Assembly (NCBI RefSeq): GCF_002160985.1
Contig: NZ_NFLQ01000027.1
Location: 1-33,740, forward strand
Reading direction: 5' to 3'
Length of the DNA: 33,740 bases
Source of the DNA: Lachnoclostridium sp. An118
GTDB taxonomy: Bacteria > Bacillota > Clostridia > Lachnospirales > Lachnospiraceae
The stretch's first letter is position 1, and each line of letters opens with the position of its first letter. The notes below the pieces were generated by a model. That model was given only the letters and a program-made list of their open reading frames with translations. It did no database searches and was not told the DNA's origin. Below are positions 1 to 7,901 of this stretch, piece after piece. The translations under genes and the position numbers were made by a program.

Positions 1-74
1 AGTTTAGCTAATTATAGCAGAAAACAGGAGATTTCGCTTAAAAATTTCCTATAAAATCTGCAAAATATAAAGTA

Positions 75-112
75 TGGTGGAATTTACCCCCGCACTGGAA
101 TTTAAAATTTCA
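75..112. repeat. AT-rich element shared, inverted, with the far end of the window
   Basis: A TGGTGGAATTTACCCCC string (75-91) is followed by GGAATTTAAAATTTCA (97-112). The exact reverse complement of the second string lies at 33629-33644, next to another run of C residues preceded by an AATTTTA-like string. Repeated GGTGGAATTT-type modules of this sort recall the multiple terminal repeats of IS21-like elements, but no transposase is visible, so the assignment to a mobile element is inference. Confidence 0.4.
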
Positions 113-125
113 ATTTAGCATTTCC

Positions 126-180
126 TTGAAATCCACCGGAAACTGCGCTATACTCTTTTTGTGAAATTGTTAAACGTTTA
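126..180 (+). promoter_or_regulatory. Promoter and possible operator of the MarR gene
   Basis: A -35 box TTGAAA (126-131) and a -10 box TATACT (149-154) are separated by 17 bases. The perfect palindrome TAAACGTTTA (171-180) lies just downstream of the expected transcription start and is a plausible autoregulatory operator. The ribosome-binding site AAGGAG is near 187-192, ahead of the ATG at 198. Confidence 0.65.
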
Positions 181-197
181 TTATTTAAGGAGTTTAT

Positions 198-659
198 ATG
201 GACGACAGGCTGCAGGAGCGATTTTTTTCTTCAATGATGTGTTTTAAGAAGCTGGAGGCTCTCTTTTCTCTGGAATGTGAGATGCAGATGAACGAGATGG
301 CCATCCTCCGGGATATCCTGGGAGGCTGCAGCGTCAGCGGCAGCTCCTGCACCAACCTGAACGTGCCCAGGATGCAGGAGCGCCTCCGCATCTCCAAGCC
401 GGCCGTCTCCTATATACTGAACACCCTGGAAAAGAAAAACTACATTGTCCGGGAGATCGACGCGAAGGACCGCCGGAAGATCTCCATCAGCGCCACCCCG
501 GAGGGGGAGGAGGCCGCCCGCCGGTCCATGGAAAAATGCGACCAGGCCTGGGAGGAGCTCCTCCGGGAATTCGGGGAAGACAATATGCGCCAGCTCGTAG
601 AGCTTCTCACCTCCCTGAACGAGCTCTCCTGCTGCCTGGGACAGAAGGGCAAAAAATAA
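198..659 (+). CDS. MarR family transcriptional regulator
   Basis: This 153-residue protein has the length and layout of a MarR-type winged-helix repressor. The recognition-helix region QERLRISKPAVSYILNTLEK is followed by the wing with the family's D-x-K-D-R-R-K pattern and the T-P-E-G-E-E segment, and helices for dimerisation lie at both ends. MarR proteins bind palindromic operators as dimers and often respond to small phenolic ligands or oxidation. The N-terminal part carries several Cys residues, but a redox role is only a guess. The ATG is supported by AAGGAG six bases upstream. The gene is convergent with the Clp ATPase gene, and a palindrome in that gene's promoter is a candidate target. 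Confidence 0.85.
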   Translation: MDDRLQERFFSSMMCFKKLEALFSLECEMQMNEMAILRDILGGCSVSGSSCTNLNVPRMQERLRISKPAVSYILNTLEKKNYIVREIDAKDRRKISISATPEGEEAARRSMEKCDQAWEELLREFGEDNMRQLVELLTSLNELSCCLGQKGKK

Positions 660-683
660 GGACGGCTTTGCCGTCCTCATTTT
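660..683. terminator. Bidirectional intrinsic terminator between the MarR and Clp genes
   Basis: GGACGGC (660-666), loop TTT, and GCCGTCC (670-676) form a perfect 7-bp stem. It is followed by a T run on the plus strand, and A residues precede it so that it can also act on the minus strand. It sits in the 25-base gap between two convergent stop codons. Confidence 0.8.
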
Positions 684-684
684 T

Positions 685-3333
685 TTAGTCTGAAACCAGG
701 GCCGCTTCCCTCTCCTTGTCCGCCTCCTTCCCGGAGACAGTCAGGCAAAGCTCGCCTTCCTTGGCGTCCACAACGATGACCTCGTCTGTGTCAAAATCCT
801 CCTTAAGCAGCTTATCCGCCACCTTGTTCTGCAGGGCGGACTGGATAGCCCGGCGCAGCGGCCTTGCCCCGTACACCGGGTCAAATCCTTCCTGTGCCAG
901 AACGTCCACAGCCTGCTCCGTTATCCGCAAGTGAACGCCCTGTCCCTCCAGTCTCCTTGCAAACTGCTCTGTCATGTGGCCGGCAATCTGGCGCACATCC
1001 TTCTCCCCCAGCTGGTGGAACACGATGATCTCGTCCAGACGGTTCAGGAACTCCGGCTGGAAGGTGCGCTTCACCTCCTCCATGACGCGGCTTCGGATAT
1101 TCTCCTCCCGCTGCGCCTTTTCATCCCGGTCTGTCCGCACAAACCCGAGGGATTTCTTTCCAAGGATATCTCTGGCCCCCACGTTTGAGGTGAGGACGAT
1201 GACCGTGTTCTTAAAGCTCACGGTCCGCCCCTGGGAGTCGGTCAGACGGCCGTCGTCCAGTATCTGCAGAAGGGCGTTCCACACATCCGGGTGGGCCTTC
1301 TCGATCTCGTCAAAGAGGACAATGCTGTAGGGGTGCTTTCTCACCTGCTCGGTCAGCTGGCCTCCCTGGTCGTGGCCCACATAGCCCGGCGGAGACCCTA
1401 TCAGCTTGGAGACGGTGTAGGACTCCATGTACTCAGACATGTCCAGGCGGATCATGGCGTTCTCATCCTGGAACATGGCCTGGGCCAGCGCCCGGCACAG
1501 CTCCGTCTTCCCCACGCCGGTGGGGCCCAGGAACAGGAAGGAACCCATGGGCCTGCCGGGGTCCGCCACTCCTGTCCGCCCCCGCCGGATGGCCTGAGCC
1601 ACCGCCCGGACAGCCTCGTCCTGTCCCACCACCCTCTGATGGAGGACGCCCTCCAGGGAGCGGAGCCGCTCCTTCTCATCCATGGTCAGCATGGTCACCG
1701 GTATGCCCGTCCAGGCGGCCACGACCGCCGCGATATCCTGGGCGTCCACCGCCTTTTTCTGGGATTTCTGCCACGTCTCCTGGCGCTCTCTCAGGATGCG
1801 CTCCAGCTCATTCTGCCGGTCCCGGAGCACTGCCGCGCGCTCGTAGGCCTGGGCCTGGGCCGCCGCCTTCTTCTCCTTCCGGGTGGCGGCTATCTGGTCG
1901 TCCAGCTCCTGCAGCTCCCGCGGCTCCGTCATGCTCCGGGTGCGTATCCGGGAGGCCGCCTCGTCCAGCAGGTCAATGGCCTTATCCGGCAGGAAACGAT
2001 CCTGGATGTACCTGGCGGAAAGCCGGGCAGCCGCCTCCACCGCCTCGTCCGTGATGGTGAGGCTGTGGAAGTCCTCGTAGCGCTTCTTCAGCCCCTCCAG
2101 TATCTCCACCGTGTCCTCTATATCCGGCTCCTCCACGGAGACAGGCTGGAACCGCCGCTCCAGGGCCGCGTCCTTCTCTATGTGCTGCCTGTACTCATTT
2201 CCTGTGGTGGCGCCGATGATCTGCAGGTCGCCCCGTGCCAGGACAGGCTTTAAGATGTTGGCCGCATCCATGGCCTCGCTGGTGCCTGCCCCCGCTCCCA
2301 TGATGGTGTGGAGCTCGTCGATAAAAAGGATGATGTCCTCATCCTCCTGGGCCTCCTCCAGGAAGGCCTTCATCCGCTCCTCGAAATCGCCCCGGAACCG
2401 GGTGCCGGATATCATCCCCACCAGGTCCACGGCGATGATCTTCTTATGCTTCAGGTTGAGGGGGATGCGGCCGCCGGCGATGCGCTGGGCAAGCCCCTCC
2501 ACCACGGCGGTCTTTCCCACGCCCGGGTCACCGATGAGGACCGGATTGTTCTTGGTCCTGCGGGAGAGCACCTGCACCAGGCGCTCCACCACGTCGTCCC
2601 GCCCGATGACCGGGTCGAACCTTCCCTCCTCCGCTTTTTCTGTCATGTCTGAGCCGTATTTCTCCAGATAGGACTCTCCTTCCTCTTCCTCCTCCTGGGT
2701 ATGGTCTGTCTCCTCCTCGGCGGCGTACTCTTCCTCTCGGCCGGGGATTTCCCTCTTCATTTCTTCTGCGTTGACGCCCAGAGACCGGAGAAGCTGCACA
2801 GCCGCGCACTCCGCCGTCGACAGGACGCCCGCCAGGATATCCTCCGGCCCAGTCTTCTCGTGTCCCCTGGCCTTTGCCTCATCCTGGGCCCGCCCCAGGA
2901 CCTCGTCCGCCTCGCCGGAAATCTGGATGGCCCGGGCCTTGACACCCGCGGCACTCCCGTCATATCTTCGTATGTACTCCTCCACCAGCTTGTCGTCCAG
3001 TCCGTGCTCTTTCAGCAGGCGGGCAGCCTCCTCGTAGTTCTCCTTCTTCGCCGCCTCCCGGAGACGGACCTTGAGGACTGCAAGCTGCCGCCTTCTCTTC
3101 AGGTCCTCCGCCGCCTCGTCAGGGAAAGCCCTCTCTCCCAGCCTTCTCGGCTCCGGCCTGCCGGGCCACCATCCCGCGTAATTGCGGAAGGCCTCCGCCT
3201 GTCCGGCGGCCACGGCCTGCTGCCACATCCTCTGCAGGCAGCCCTCGCAGACAGGAATCTGGTACAGAGCGCCCATATAATTGGTATAGAAAATCTTATC
3301 CGCTTCATTTGTATTGCAAAACTGACATTTCAT
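685..3333 (-). CDS. Clp protease ATP-binding subunit (ClpC/ClpE type, AAA+ unfoldase)
   Basis: An 882-residue HSP100 unfoldase that would feed substrates to ClpP. In order it shows a zinc finger (C3, C6, C29, C32), a UVR-like helix (about 82-110), a Clp N-domain (about 133-195), the first AAA+ module with Walker A GDPGVGKT (268-275) and Walker B ILFIDE, a central UVR-like coiled coil (about 476-511), and the second AAA+ module with GPTGVGKT (603-610) and VLFDEIEKAHPD. An LGF tripeptide in the second module fits the ClpP-docking loop. The zinc finger is typical of ClpE or McsA and the N-domain of ClpC, so the architecture is mixed. The open frame extends 84 codons further upstream, but the ATG at 3333 has an AGAGGTGAG ribosome-binding site and lies downstream of the promoter; the longer start would run into the divergent MFS gene. 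Confidence 0.92.
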   Translation of the reverse strand: MKCQFCNTNEADKIFYTNYMGALYQIPVCEGCLQRMWQQAVAAGQAEAFRNYAGWWPGRPEPRRLGERAFPDEAAEDLKRRRQLAVLKVRLREAAKKENYEEAARLLKEHGLDDKLVEEYIRRYDGSAAGVKARAIQISGEADEVLGRAQDEAKARGHEKTGPEDILAGVLSTAECAAVQLLRSLGVNAEEMKREIPGREEEYAAEEETDHTQEEEEEGESYLEKYGSDMTEKAEEGRFDPVIGRDDVVERLVQVLSRRTKNNPVLIGDPGVGKTAVVEGLAQRIAGGRIPLNLKHKKIIAVDLVGMISGTRFRGDFEERMKAFLEEAQEDEDIILFIDELHTIMGAGAGTSEAMDAANILKPVLARGDLQIIGATTGNEYRQHIEKDAALERRFQPVSVEEPDIEDTVEILEGLKKRYEDFHSLTITDEAVEAAARLSARYIQDRFLPDKAIDLLDEAASRIRTRSMTEPRELQELDDQIAATRKEKKAAAQAQAYERAAVLRDRQNELERILRERQETWQKSQKKAVDAQDIAAVVAAWTGIPVTMLTMDEKERLRSLEGVLHQRVVGQDEAVRAVAQAIRRGRTGVADPGRPMGSFLFLGPTGVGKTELCRALAQAMFQDENAMIRLDMSEYMESYTVSKLIGSPPGYVGHDQGGQLTEQVRKHPYSIVLFDEIEKAHPDVWNALLQILDDGRLTDSQGRTVSFKNTVIVLTSNVGARDILGKKSLGFVRTDRDEKAQREENIRSRVMEEVKRTFQPEFLNRLDEIIVFHQLGEKDVRQIAGHMTEQFARRLEGQGVHLRITEQAVDVLAQEGFDPVYGARPLRRAIQSALQNKVADKLLKEDFDTDEVIVVDAKEGELCLTVSGKEADKEREAALVSD

Positions 3334-3379
3334 ATCAAAGCTCACCTCTTTGTCTCTCTGTCTGAAATCCATATATTTA

Positions 3380-3402
3380 AAAAACTTAATAGTTAAGTTT
3401 TT
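3380..3402. promoter_or_regulatory. Perfect 10-bp palindromic operator at the Clp promoter
   Basis: AAAAACTTAA (3380-3389), spacer TAG, and TTAAGTTTTT (3393-3402) form a perfect inverted repeat. It covers the expected transcription start of the Clp gene. Its TTAA-N3-TTAA core has the look of MarR-family operators, and a MarR gene lies at the other end of the Clp gene. The link to that regulator is inference. Confidence 0.6.
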
Positions 3403-3405
3403 AAT

Positions 3406-3434
3406 AATATAATCCAAAACTATAGAAGCGTCAA
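3406..3434 (-). promoter_or_regulatory. Promoter of the Clp ATPase gene
   Basis: Read on the minus strand, TTGACG (3434-3429) and TATATT (3411-3406) are separated by 17 bases, a good sigma-A promoter. It starts transcription upstream of the ATG at 3333 but downstream of the longer alternative start, which supports the shorter protein. No clear CtsR heptad repeat was seen. Confidence 0.7.
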
Positions 3435-3469
3435 TGTTTTTGAGGTTTTTTATACTTTTTTTAGATTTT

Positions 3470-3498
3470 TTGCAGGCCTCAACTCCGCATATTATTAT
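3470..3498 (+). promoter_or_regulatory. Possible promoter of the MFS gene
   Basis: TTGCAG (3470-3475) and TATTAT (3493-3498) are spaced by 17 bases and point toward the MFS gene at 3584. A second TTGACA at 3523-3528 has no well-spaced -10 box. Confidence 0.45.
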
Positions 3499-3583
3499 AG
3501 AGAGGACGCCGACAAGCCCCTGTTGACAGATCCTTTCTAAAGGGAGTAGGCTTATTAATGGCTGATACAAGGAGGAACATTCC

Positions 3584-4768
3584 ATGAAACATTCTATTCT
3601 GTCAAAAAATATCCTGCTTCTTTTGATATCCGGCTTCTTTTATTTTGCGAGCCCCATGCTGGTGACGCCTCTCATCACCGGCTTTTCCGAGAGCCTTGGA
3701 GCCGGCGCGGCCTTCATGGGCATGGTGGGCGGCATGATGAACCTGTGCTCCCTCTTCTGCCGCCCGACTGTGGGGAGCTTTATCGACAGGGTAAGCAAAT
3801 ACCGCCTCTCTATGGCCGGGCTCCTTCTCATGACCGCCGCCTGTGCGGGTTACCTGTTCTCCGCCAGCCCCCTTATGGTCCTCTTCTTCCGGATCGTAAA
3901 CGGCGCCGGCTTTGCCCTCTGCTCCAGCTCCATGTCCACATGGGTCTCTCTTCTCCTGCCCCCGGACAGGATCGGCTCCGGCATGGGCATCTACGGCATG
4001 ATGAACGCCCTTGCCATGGCCGTCGCCCCCTCCATCGGCGTGGTCCTCTACCAGACGTTGGGCTACCGGGTCTCCTTTGTCATAGCCGCTGTCTTCACAG
4101 CCCTTGCCATGGTCCTGATCCAGTTTGTGACAGACAGAGGGGAGCCTGTTCCCCGCCCCGTCTCCTCCGAAGCCGGAGAAAGAGGGAACAAAGTCACAGA
4201 CTCCCCAAAGAGACTTACGCTCGTGGAGCCGAAGGTGCTCCCCATCGCGCTCATCATTATGCTGTTTGCCATTCCTTACTGTGCCACACAGTCCTTTATC
4301 GTGCGGTACACGGAGACTCGGAGCCTGGCTGTCACGGTCAGCCTGTTCTTCCCCATCTACGCGGCGGCCCTCCTGCTCCTGCGGCTCACCATGAGGAACC
4401 TGTTTGACAGGCTCCGCTTTCCGGTGTTCTTTGCCGGCAGCTCGGTCTGCGCCTTCCTGGCCATCCTCCTGCTGGCGCTGATGCAAAGCAATCTGCCCAT
4501 GTGCGCCGCGGCCGTCCTGATGGCGGGAGGCTACGGCATCATGAGTTCTGTCTGCCAGTCCCGGGCCATCGTGGTGGCGGGCCGGGAGCACGCGGGCCTT
4601 GGCAACAGCACCTACTATATCGGCCTGGACCTGGGCATGACCTTGGGCCCTGTGCTTGGCGGACTCCTCTACGGCAGCGTGGATGTGCGGCTCTTCTACC
4701 CGCTTCTCCTCCTCTGCGTTCCGGCGGCTGTCCTGGTCTTCTTCCTGAACCGCCGCACCCTGTCCTGA
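3584..4768 (+). CDS. Major facilitator superfamily (MFS) transporter
   Basis: A 394-residue membrane protein with about 12 hydrophobic segments, the usual MFS size. The loop after the second segment, G-S-F-I-D-R-V-S-K-Y-R, fits the conserved MFS loop motif (G-x-x-x-D-R-x-x-x-R). A charged cytoplasmic loop near residues 185-215 separates the two six-helix halves. The family moves small solutes or drugs by proton coupling; the substrate cannot be told from sequence. The start is supported by AAGGAGG (3569-3575) nine bases ahead of the ATG. The gene is divergent from the Clp gene and convergent with the next gene. Confidence 0.88.
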   Translation: MKHSILSKNILLLLISGFFYFASPMLVTPLITGFSESLGAGAAFMGMVGGMMNLCSLFCRPTVGSFIDRVSKYRLSMAGLLLMTAACAGYLFSASPLMVLFFRIVNGAGFALCSSSMSTWVSLLLPPDRIGSGMGIYGMMNALAMAVAPSIGVVLYQTLGYRVSFVIAAVFTALAMVLIQFVTDRGEPVPRPVSSEAGERGNKVTDSPKRLTLVEPKVLPIALIIMLFAIPYCATQSFIVRYTETRSLAVTVSLFFPIYAAALLLLRLTMRNLFDRLRFPVFFAGSSVCAFLAILLLALMQSNLPMCAAAVLMAGGYGIMSSVCQSRAIVVAGREHAGLGNSTYYIGLDLGMTLGPVLGGLLYGSVDVRLFYPLLLLCVPAAVLVFFLNRRTLS

Positions 4769-4784
4769 GCGCTTTGCAGGCCGC

Positions 4785-5534
4785 TTACTGGGTCACTTCG
4801 TTGATACAGGAAATGGCGTTCAGCGTACGCGGAAAGCCGATGAAAGGCAGGCACTGGGTCACAGCATCGATGAGCATCTCCCGGGTGTTGCCCACGCTGA
4901 TGTTGGCCCCTGCGTGGGATTTGGCCTGGGGCTCGCAGCCGCCCAGACAGCAGATAGCGCAGAAGGTGATGAGCTCCCGCATTTTCAGGTCCAGAGTTCC
5001 CCTCGTGTAGAAATCGCCAAAGCAGTAGGCGGAGAGATAATCCTGGATATGCTTCAGCTCCTCCGGCGCGGCAGCCCGCATATTGTTGATGTTGTCCGCG
5101 CCGAAGATCTCCTGCTGCACGGCCAGTCCCTTCTCAAAGCGGGTCTCCTCTGTCACCGTCCCCTGCTCCTTGCAGGGCTCTTTTATGCCTGCTGCCTGAA
5201 AAGCCCTGTTGACCTCCTTCAGGGCAGCCCACACCCGCTCCATGCCGATGTAGGGCGTGCACTGGTAGAGTGTCTCTTTGATCTCCTCCGGGGTGGCCCC
5301 GGCTCCCAGGGCGGCCTCCGTGTAGGCGGCCATGTTGTCCAGCGTCTGGCAGGTGGTCAGAGCGGTCAGCGTGACCAGGGCCCTCTGCCTGTCTGTGAGG
5401 CATCCCCGGCTCAGCACGTTCCCGCAGAGAAATCCTCTGGCGATGCCGGTAAATTCCGGGTCCATGGCTCCCTCAAAGGCGGCTCCCTTAAACCATTTCT
5501 CGTTGTTCTTTTCTGTTCTATCTGTGCGTTCCAT
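4785..5534 (-). CDS. Carboxymuconolactone decarboxylase (CMD/AhpD-like) family protein, two tandem domains
   Basis: This 249-residue protein contains two copies of the CMD fold. The first is around residues 15-115, with RALVTLTALT and ALGAGATPEEIKETLYQ. The second is around 140-245, with MRELITFCAICCLGG followed by A-K-S-H-A-G and a helix ending in PFIGFPRTLNAI. CMD-family proteins include decarboxylases and AhpD-type peroxidase partners, and many are uncharacterised. The second copy has the Cys/His-containing helix but not a clean AhpD CxxC-x3-H site, so enzyme activity is uncertain. The start has AGGAG about ten bases upstream. Confidence 0.85.
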   Translation of the reverse strand: MERTDRTEKNNEKWFKGAAFEGAMDPEFTGIARGFLCGNVLSRGCLTDRQRALVTLTALTTCQTLDNMAAYTEAALGAGATPEEIKETLYQCTPYIGMERVWAALKEVNRAFQAAGIKEPCKEQGTVTEETRFEKGLAVQQEIFGADNINNMRAAAPEELKHIQDYLSAYCFGDFYTRGTLDLKMRELITFCAICCLGGCEPQAKSHAGANISVGNTREMLIDAVTQCLPFIGFPRTLNAISCINEVTQ

Positions 5535-5806
5535 CCTTGCAGGACTCCTTTCTTTTTCTCTCGATACCTATATTTTAGCTCCGCTCTCTCGCCGGTGTCT
5601 AATACCTTTCCCGTATCCTTTTCCATGCCCGGGCGGCATTTTCCCGGGAGGGGCAGGCCGGGCTGTTCTTCTGCTTGTCCTTGCAGGGAAAAGGAAATAT
5701 CAGAAATACCAGATCACCGTGAGATAAATGACTGCCATACACAAATATGCGTGAATGTGTTACACTTTTATCTGTAAGAAAGATCACGCAAAAGGAGAGA
5801 TGCACC

Positions 5807-6277
5807 ATGAGAGTACGTATGGCAGGAGAAAAAGATATAGAGAGGATCCACAGCCTGCTGGCCCAGGTGGCCATGGTCCACCACAAGGGACGGCCGGACC
5901 TCTTCAAATACGGCAAGAGCAAGTACACGGATGAGGAGCTGAAGGAAATCTTAAAAGATAAAAACCGTCCCATCCTGGCCGCCGTGGACGACAGCGACTG
6001 TCTCCAGGGCTACGCCTTCTGCATCTTCCAGCAGTACAAGGACAGCAATATCATGACCGACATCAGGACCCTCTACATCGACGACCTCTGCGTGGAGGAG
6101 ACCCGGCGGGGCGAGCATATAGGAAAGACGCTCTACAATGCGGTCCTCGACTTTGCCAGGGAGCACGGATGCTACAACGTGACCCTGAACGTCTGGAGCT
6201 GCAATGAGAGCGCCATGAAATTCTACCGTTCCTGCGGCCTTCATGAGCAGAAGGTAGGAATGGAAGTCATCTTATAG
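5807..6277 (+). CDS. GNAT family N-acetyltransferase
   Basis: A 156-residue acetyltransferase of the GNAT superfamily, which transfers an acetyl group from acetyl-CoA to an amine. The central strand LYIDDLCVEETRRGEHIGKTLYN has the acetyl-CoA-binding pattern (R/Q-x-x-G-x-G/A, here R-R-G-E-H-I-G-K). The C-terminal part shows the family's N-x-S-A-x-x-F-Y-x-x-x-G-F/L element as NESAMKFYRSCGL. The start at 5807 was chosen over one 20 codons upstream because AAAGGAG (5791-5797) lies at the right distance. An extended -10 box TGTTACACT is near 5758-5766. The stop overlaps the convergent symporter gene by six bases. The substrate is unknown. Confidence 0.88.
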   Translation: MRVRMAGEKDIERIHSLLAQVAMVHHKGRPDLFKYGKSKYTDEELKEILKDKNRPILAAVDDSDCLQGYAFCIFQQYKDSNIMTDIRTLYIDDLCVEETRRGEHIGKTLYNAVLDFAREHGCYNVTLNVWSCNESAMKFYRSCGLHEQKVGMEVIL

Positions 6278-7696
6278 GTTCTTTTTTCGGGACTCGTAGT
6301 CCTTCAGGGACCGGACCGCCTCCCCGGCCATGGGGATGAGGGCAATCATGTTGAAAATGGTCATCAGGCCCACGCCCACGTCCCCCATATCCCACACAAA
6401 GGTGTAGGCGGCCAGGCCTCCCACAAAGAGCATGACAAGAGCCAGGAGCTTGTAGGCTGTCTGGGAGGCCCAGTTGTCGCCGAACAGGTAGGCGATGTTG
6501 GACCTGGCGTAAAAGAGGATGCCAATAAAGGTGGAGAAGCTGAACAGCCACAGGATCACCGCCGTGAAGACCACGCCGAACTCGCCCAGGTGGTAGCTCA
6601 TGGCTGTCTGCAGGAGGTCCATTCCCTCCAGCCCGACCGTCATGGCCTCCGGCGTCAGGAGCATGATCATGGCCGTGCAGCTGCATATCACCAGGGTGTC
6701 GATGAACACGCCCAGTGCCTGCAGAAGCCCCTCCTTGGCCGGGTGGCTGATGTCAGCCGCAGCCGCGGCACAGGGAGCGGAGCCGGAGCCCGCCTCATTG
6801 GAGAAGAGGCCCCTCTTCACACCGTTCATGAGGACAGCCCCAAAGCCGCCCGCCGCCACCTGGCGAAAGCCGAAGGCCTCCGCGAATATCCTCTGGAATA
6901 CCCCCGGCAGAGCCCCTATGTTAGTCAGTATGATATAGACCGTGATCAGCAGGTACAGTCCCGCCATCACCGGCACCATGATATCCAGCACCTTCACGGT
7001 GGCGTGCTTGCGCAGCACGATGACAGCCGCCAGGATGACAAGGACAATGGTGGAGTAGAGGGGCGGGATGCCGAAGGCATTGTCAAAGGCAGAGGACACG
7101 GAGTTGCCTATCACCTGGCTGACGCCGCACCAGCACAGAAGGCCGGAGAGGGCAAAGAGCACCGCCACCACGGATTTCCTTCTCTTACTTCCCCTTCTCG
7201 TGATAAAAAAGCTGTGTATATAGTAGGCCGGTCCTCCCCTGTATCCCCCGTAGAGAGGGTCCTTTTCCTTGTAGAGCTGAGCCAGGGTGGCCTCCGCAAA
7301 AGCTGTGGAGGAGCCCAAAAGAGCGATGACCCACATCCAGAAGACAGCACCCGCGCCTCCCGCCGAGATGGCCGCCACCACGCCCACCAGGTTGCCCATG
7401 CCCACCCTCGTCGCCGTGGACACAATGAGGGCCTGCACCCCCGATATAGCCTTCTCCTCAGATACATTCCTCTTTTCCACTGTCACCCGGATCATCTCCG
7501 GGAACATGCGAAAGGGCATGAACCGGGTCCGGAGGGTGAAATAGACCCCCGCCGGTACAAGGATGAGGACAAGGATCGACAGCCCCAGTGTGCCGCCCCC
7601 GGGAAGGGGAAGCGTGACAATATCTCCCCAGAGCAGGCTGTAGACCGCCTCGATGAGATCCACCACCGCACTGCCCGCTGTATGTAAAAATTCCAT
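6272..7696 (-). CDS. Alanine/glycine:cation symporter (AGCS) family protein
   Basis: A 474-residue integral membrane protein with about 10-11 hydrophobic segments, a normal AGCS size. Near residues 100-125, GMGNLVGVVAAISAGGAGAV matches the AGCS signature region, and the later FSNEAGSGSAPCAAAAA segment is also characteristic. The family imports L-alanine or glycine with Na+ or H+. The gene is monocistronic, with a clear promoter upstream. It meets the GNAT gene tail to tail, and their stop codons overlap within 6272-6277, so no separate terminator fits between them. Confidence 0.92.
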   Translation of the reverse strand: MEFLHTAGSAVVDLIEAVYSLLWGDIVTLPLPGGGTLGLSILVLILVPAGVYFTLRTRFMPFRMFPEMIRVTVEKRNVSEEKAISGVQALIVSTATRVGMGNLVGVVAAISAGGAGAVFWMWVIALLGSSTAFAEATLAQLYKEKDPLYGGYRGGPAYYIHSFFITRRGSKRRKSVVAVLFALSGLLCWCGVSQVIGNSVSSAFDNAFGIPPLYSTIVLVILAAVIVLRKHATVKVLDIMVPVMAGLYLLITVYIILTNIGALPGVFQRIFAEAFGFRQVAAGGFGAVLMNGVKRGLFSNEAGSGSAPCAAAAADISHPAKEGLLQALGVFIDTLVICSCTAMIMLLTPEAMTVGLEGMDLLQTAMSYHLGEFGVVFTAVILWLFSFSTFIGILFYARSNIAYLFGDNWASQTAYKLLALVMLFVGGLAAYTFVWDMGDVGVGLMTIFNMIALIPMAGEAVRSLKDYESRKKNL

Positions 7697-7729
7697 TTTT
7701 CTGTTTCCTTTCTTTTTTCCTGTCCCACC

Positions 7730-7758
7730 AGTATATAGCGAAAATTTGCCCCTGTAAA
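7730..7758 (-). promoter_or_regulatory. Promoter of the AGCS symporter gene
   Basis: On the minus strand, TTTACA (7758-7753) and TATACT (7735-7730) are separated by 17 bases. This lies about 35 bases upstream of the start codon, and AAAGGAAA serves as ribosome-binding site. Confidence 0.65.
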
Positions 7759-7810
7759 GCGAAAAAGTAAAATTAGCGGGAATCGGGGAAAAAAGAGTGC
7801 GCCGGGGGAA

Positions 7811-7846
7811 ACAAAGAGCCGGGGGCTGCGATATGCTCCCCGGCTC
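7811..7846 (-). terminator. Terminator downstream of the xpaC-telA operon
   Basis: On the minus strand GAGCCGGGG (7846-7838) pairs with CCCCGGCTC (7824-7816) and is followed by TTTGTTT. The stem is GC-rich and lies about 55 bases after the telA-family stop codon. Confidence 0.7.
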
Positions 7847-7901
7847 CTTCTCGCTCTCTATCTATTTTCTGCCCTGTATTTATTTTTCTACTGCATCCGC
7901 T

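Noticed and set aside
1291-2253. 320-codon open frame opposite the Clp gene
   Set aside because: It is a GC-rich antisense shadow of conserved AAA+ coding sequence, with no ribosome-binding site and a low-complexity product.
3334-3585. Longer start of the Clp ATPase gene
   Set aside because: The extra 84 codons lie upstream of the predicted promoter and would overlap the divergent MFS gene; ATG at 3333 has a good ribosome-binding site.
3602-4591. 329-codon open frame opposite the MFS gene
   Set aside because: Its product is rich in Gly, His, Asp and Lys and lacks any domain; the MFS frame explains the region.
5535-5600. MerR-type promoter with a 19-base spacer before the CMD-like gene
   Set aside because: TTAGAC and TAAAAT have the right spacing, but no inverted repeat lies between them and no MerR gene is nearby.
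6590-7687. 365-codon open frame opposite the AGCS symporter gene
   Set aside because: Antisense shadow of a membrane protein; composition is His/Arg-rich with no domain or start signal.
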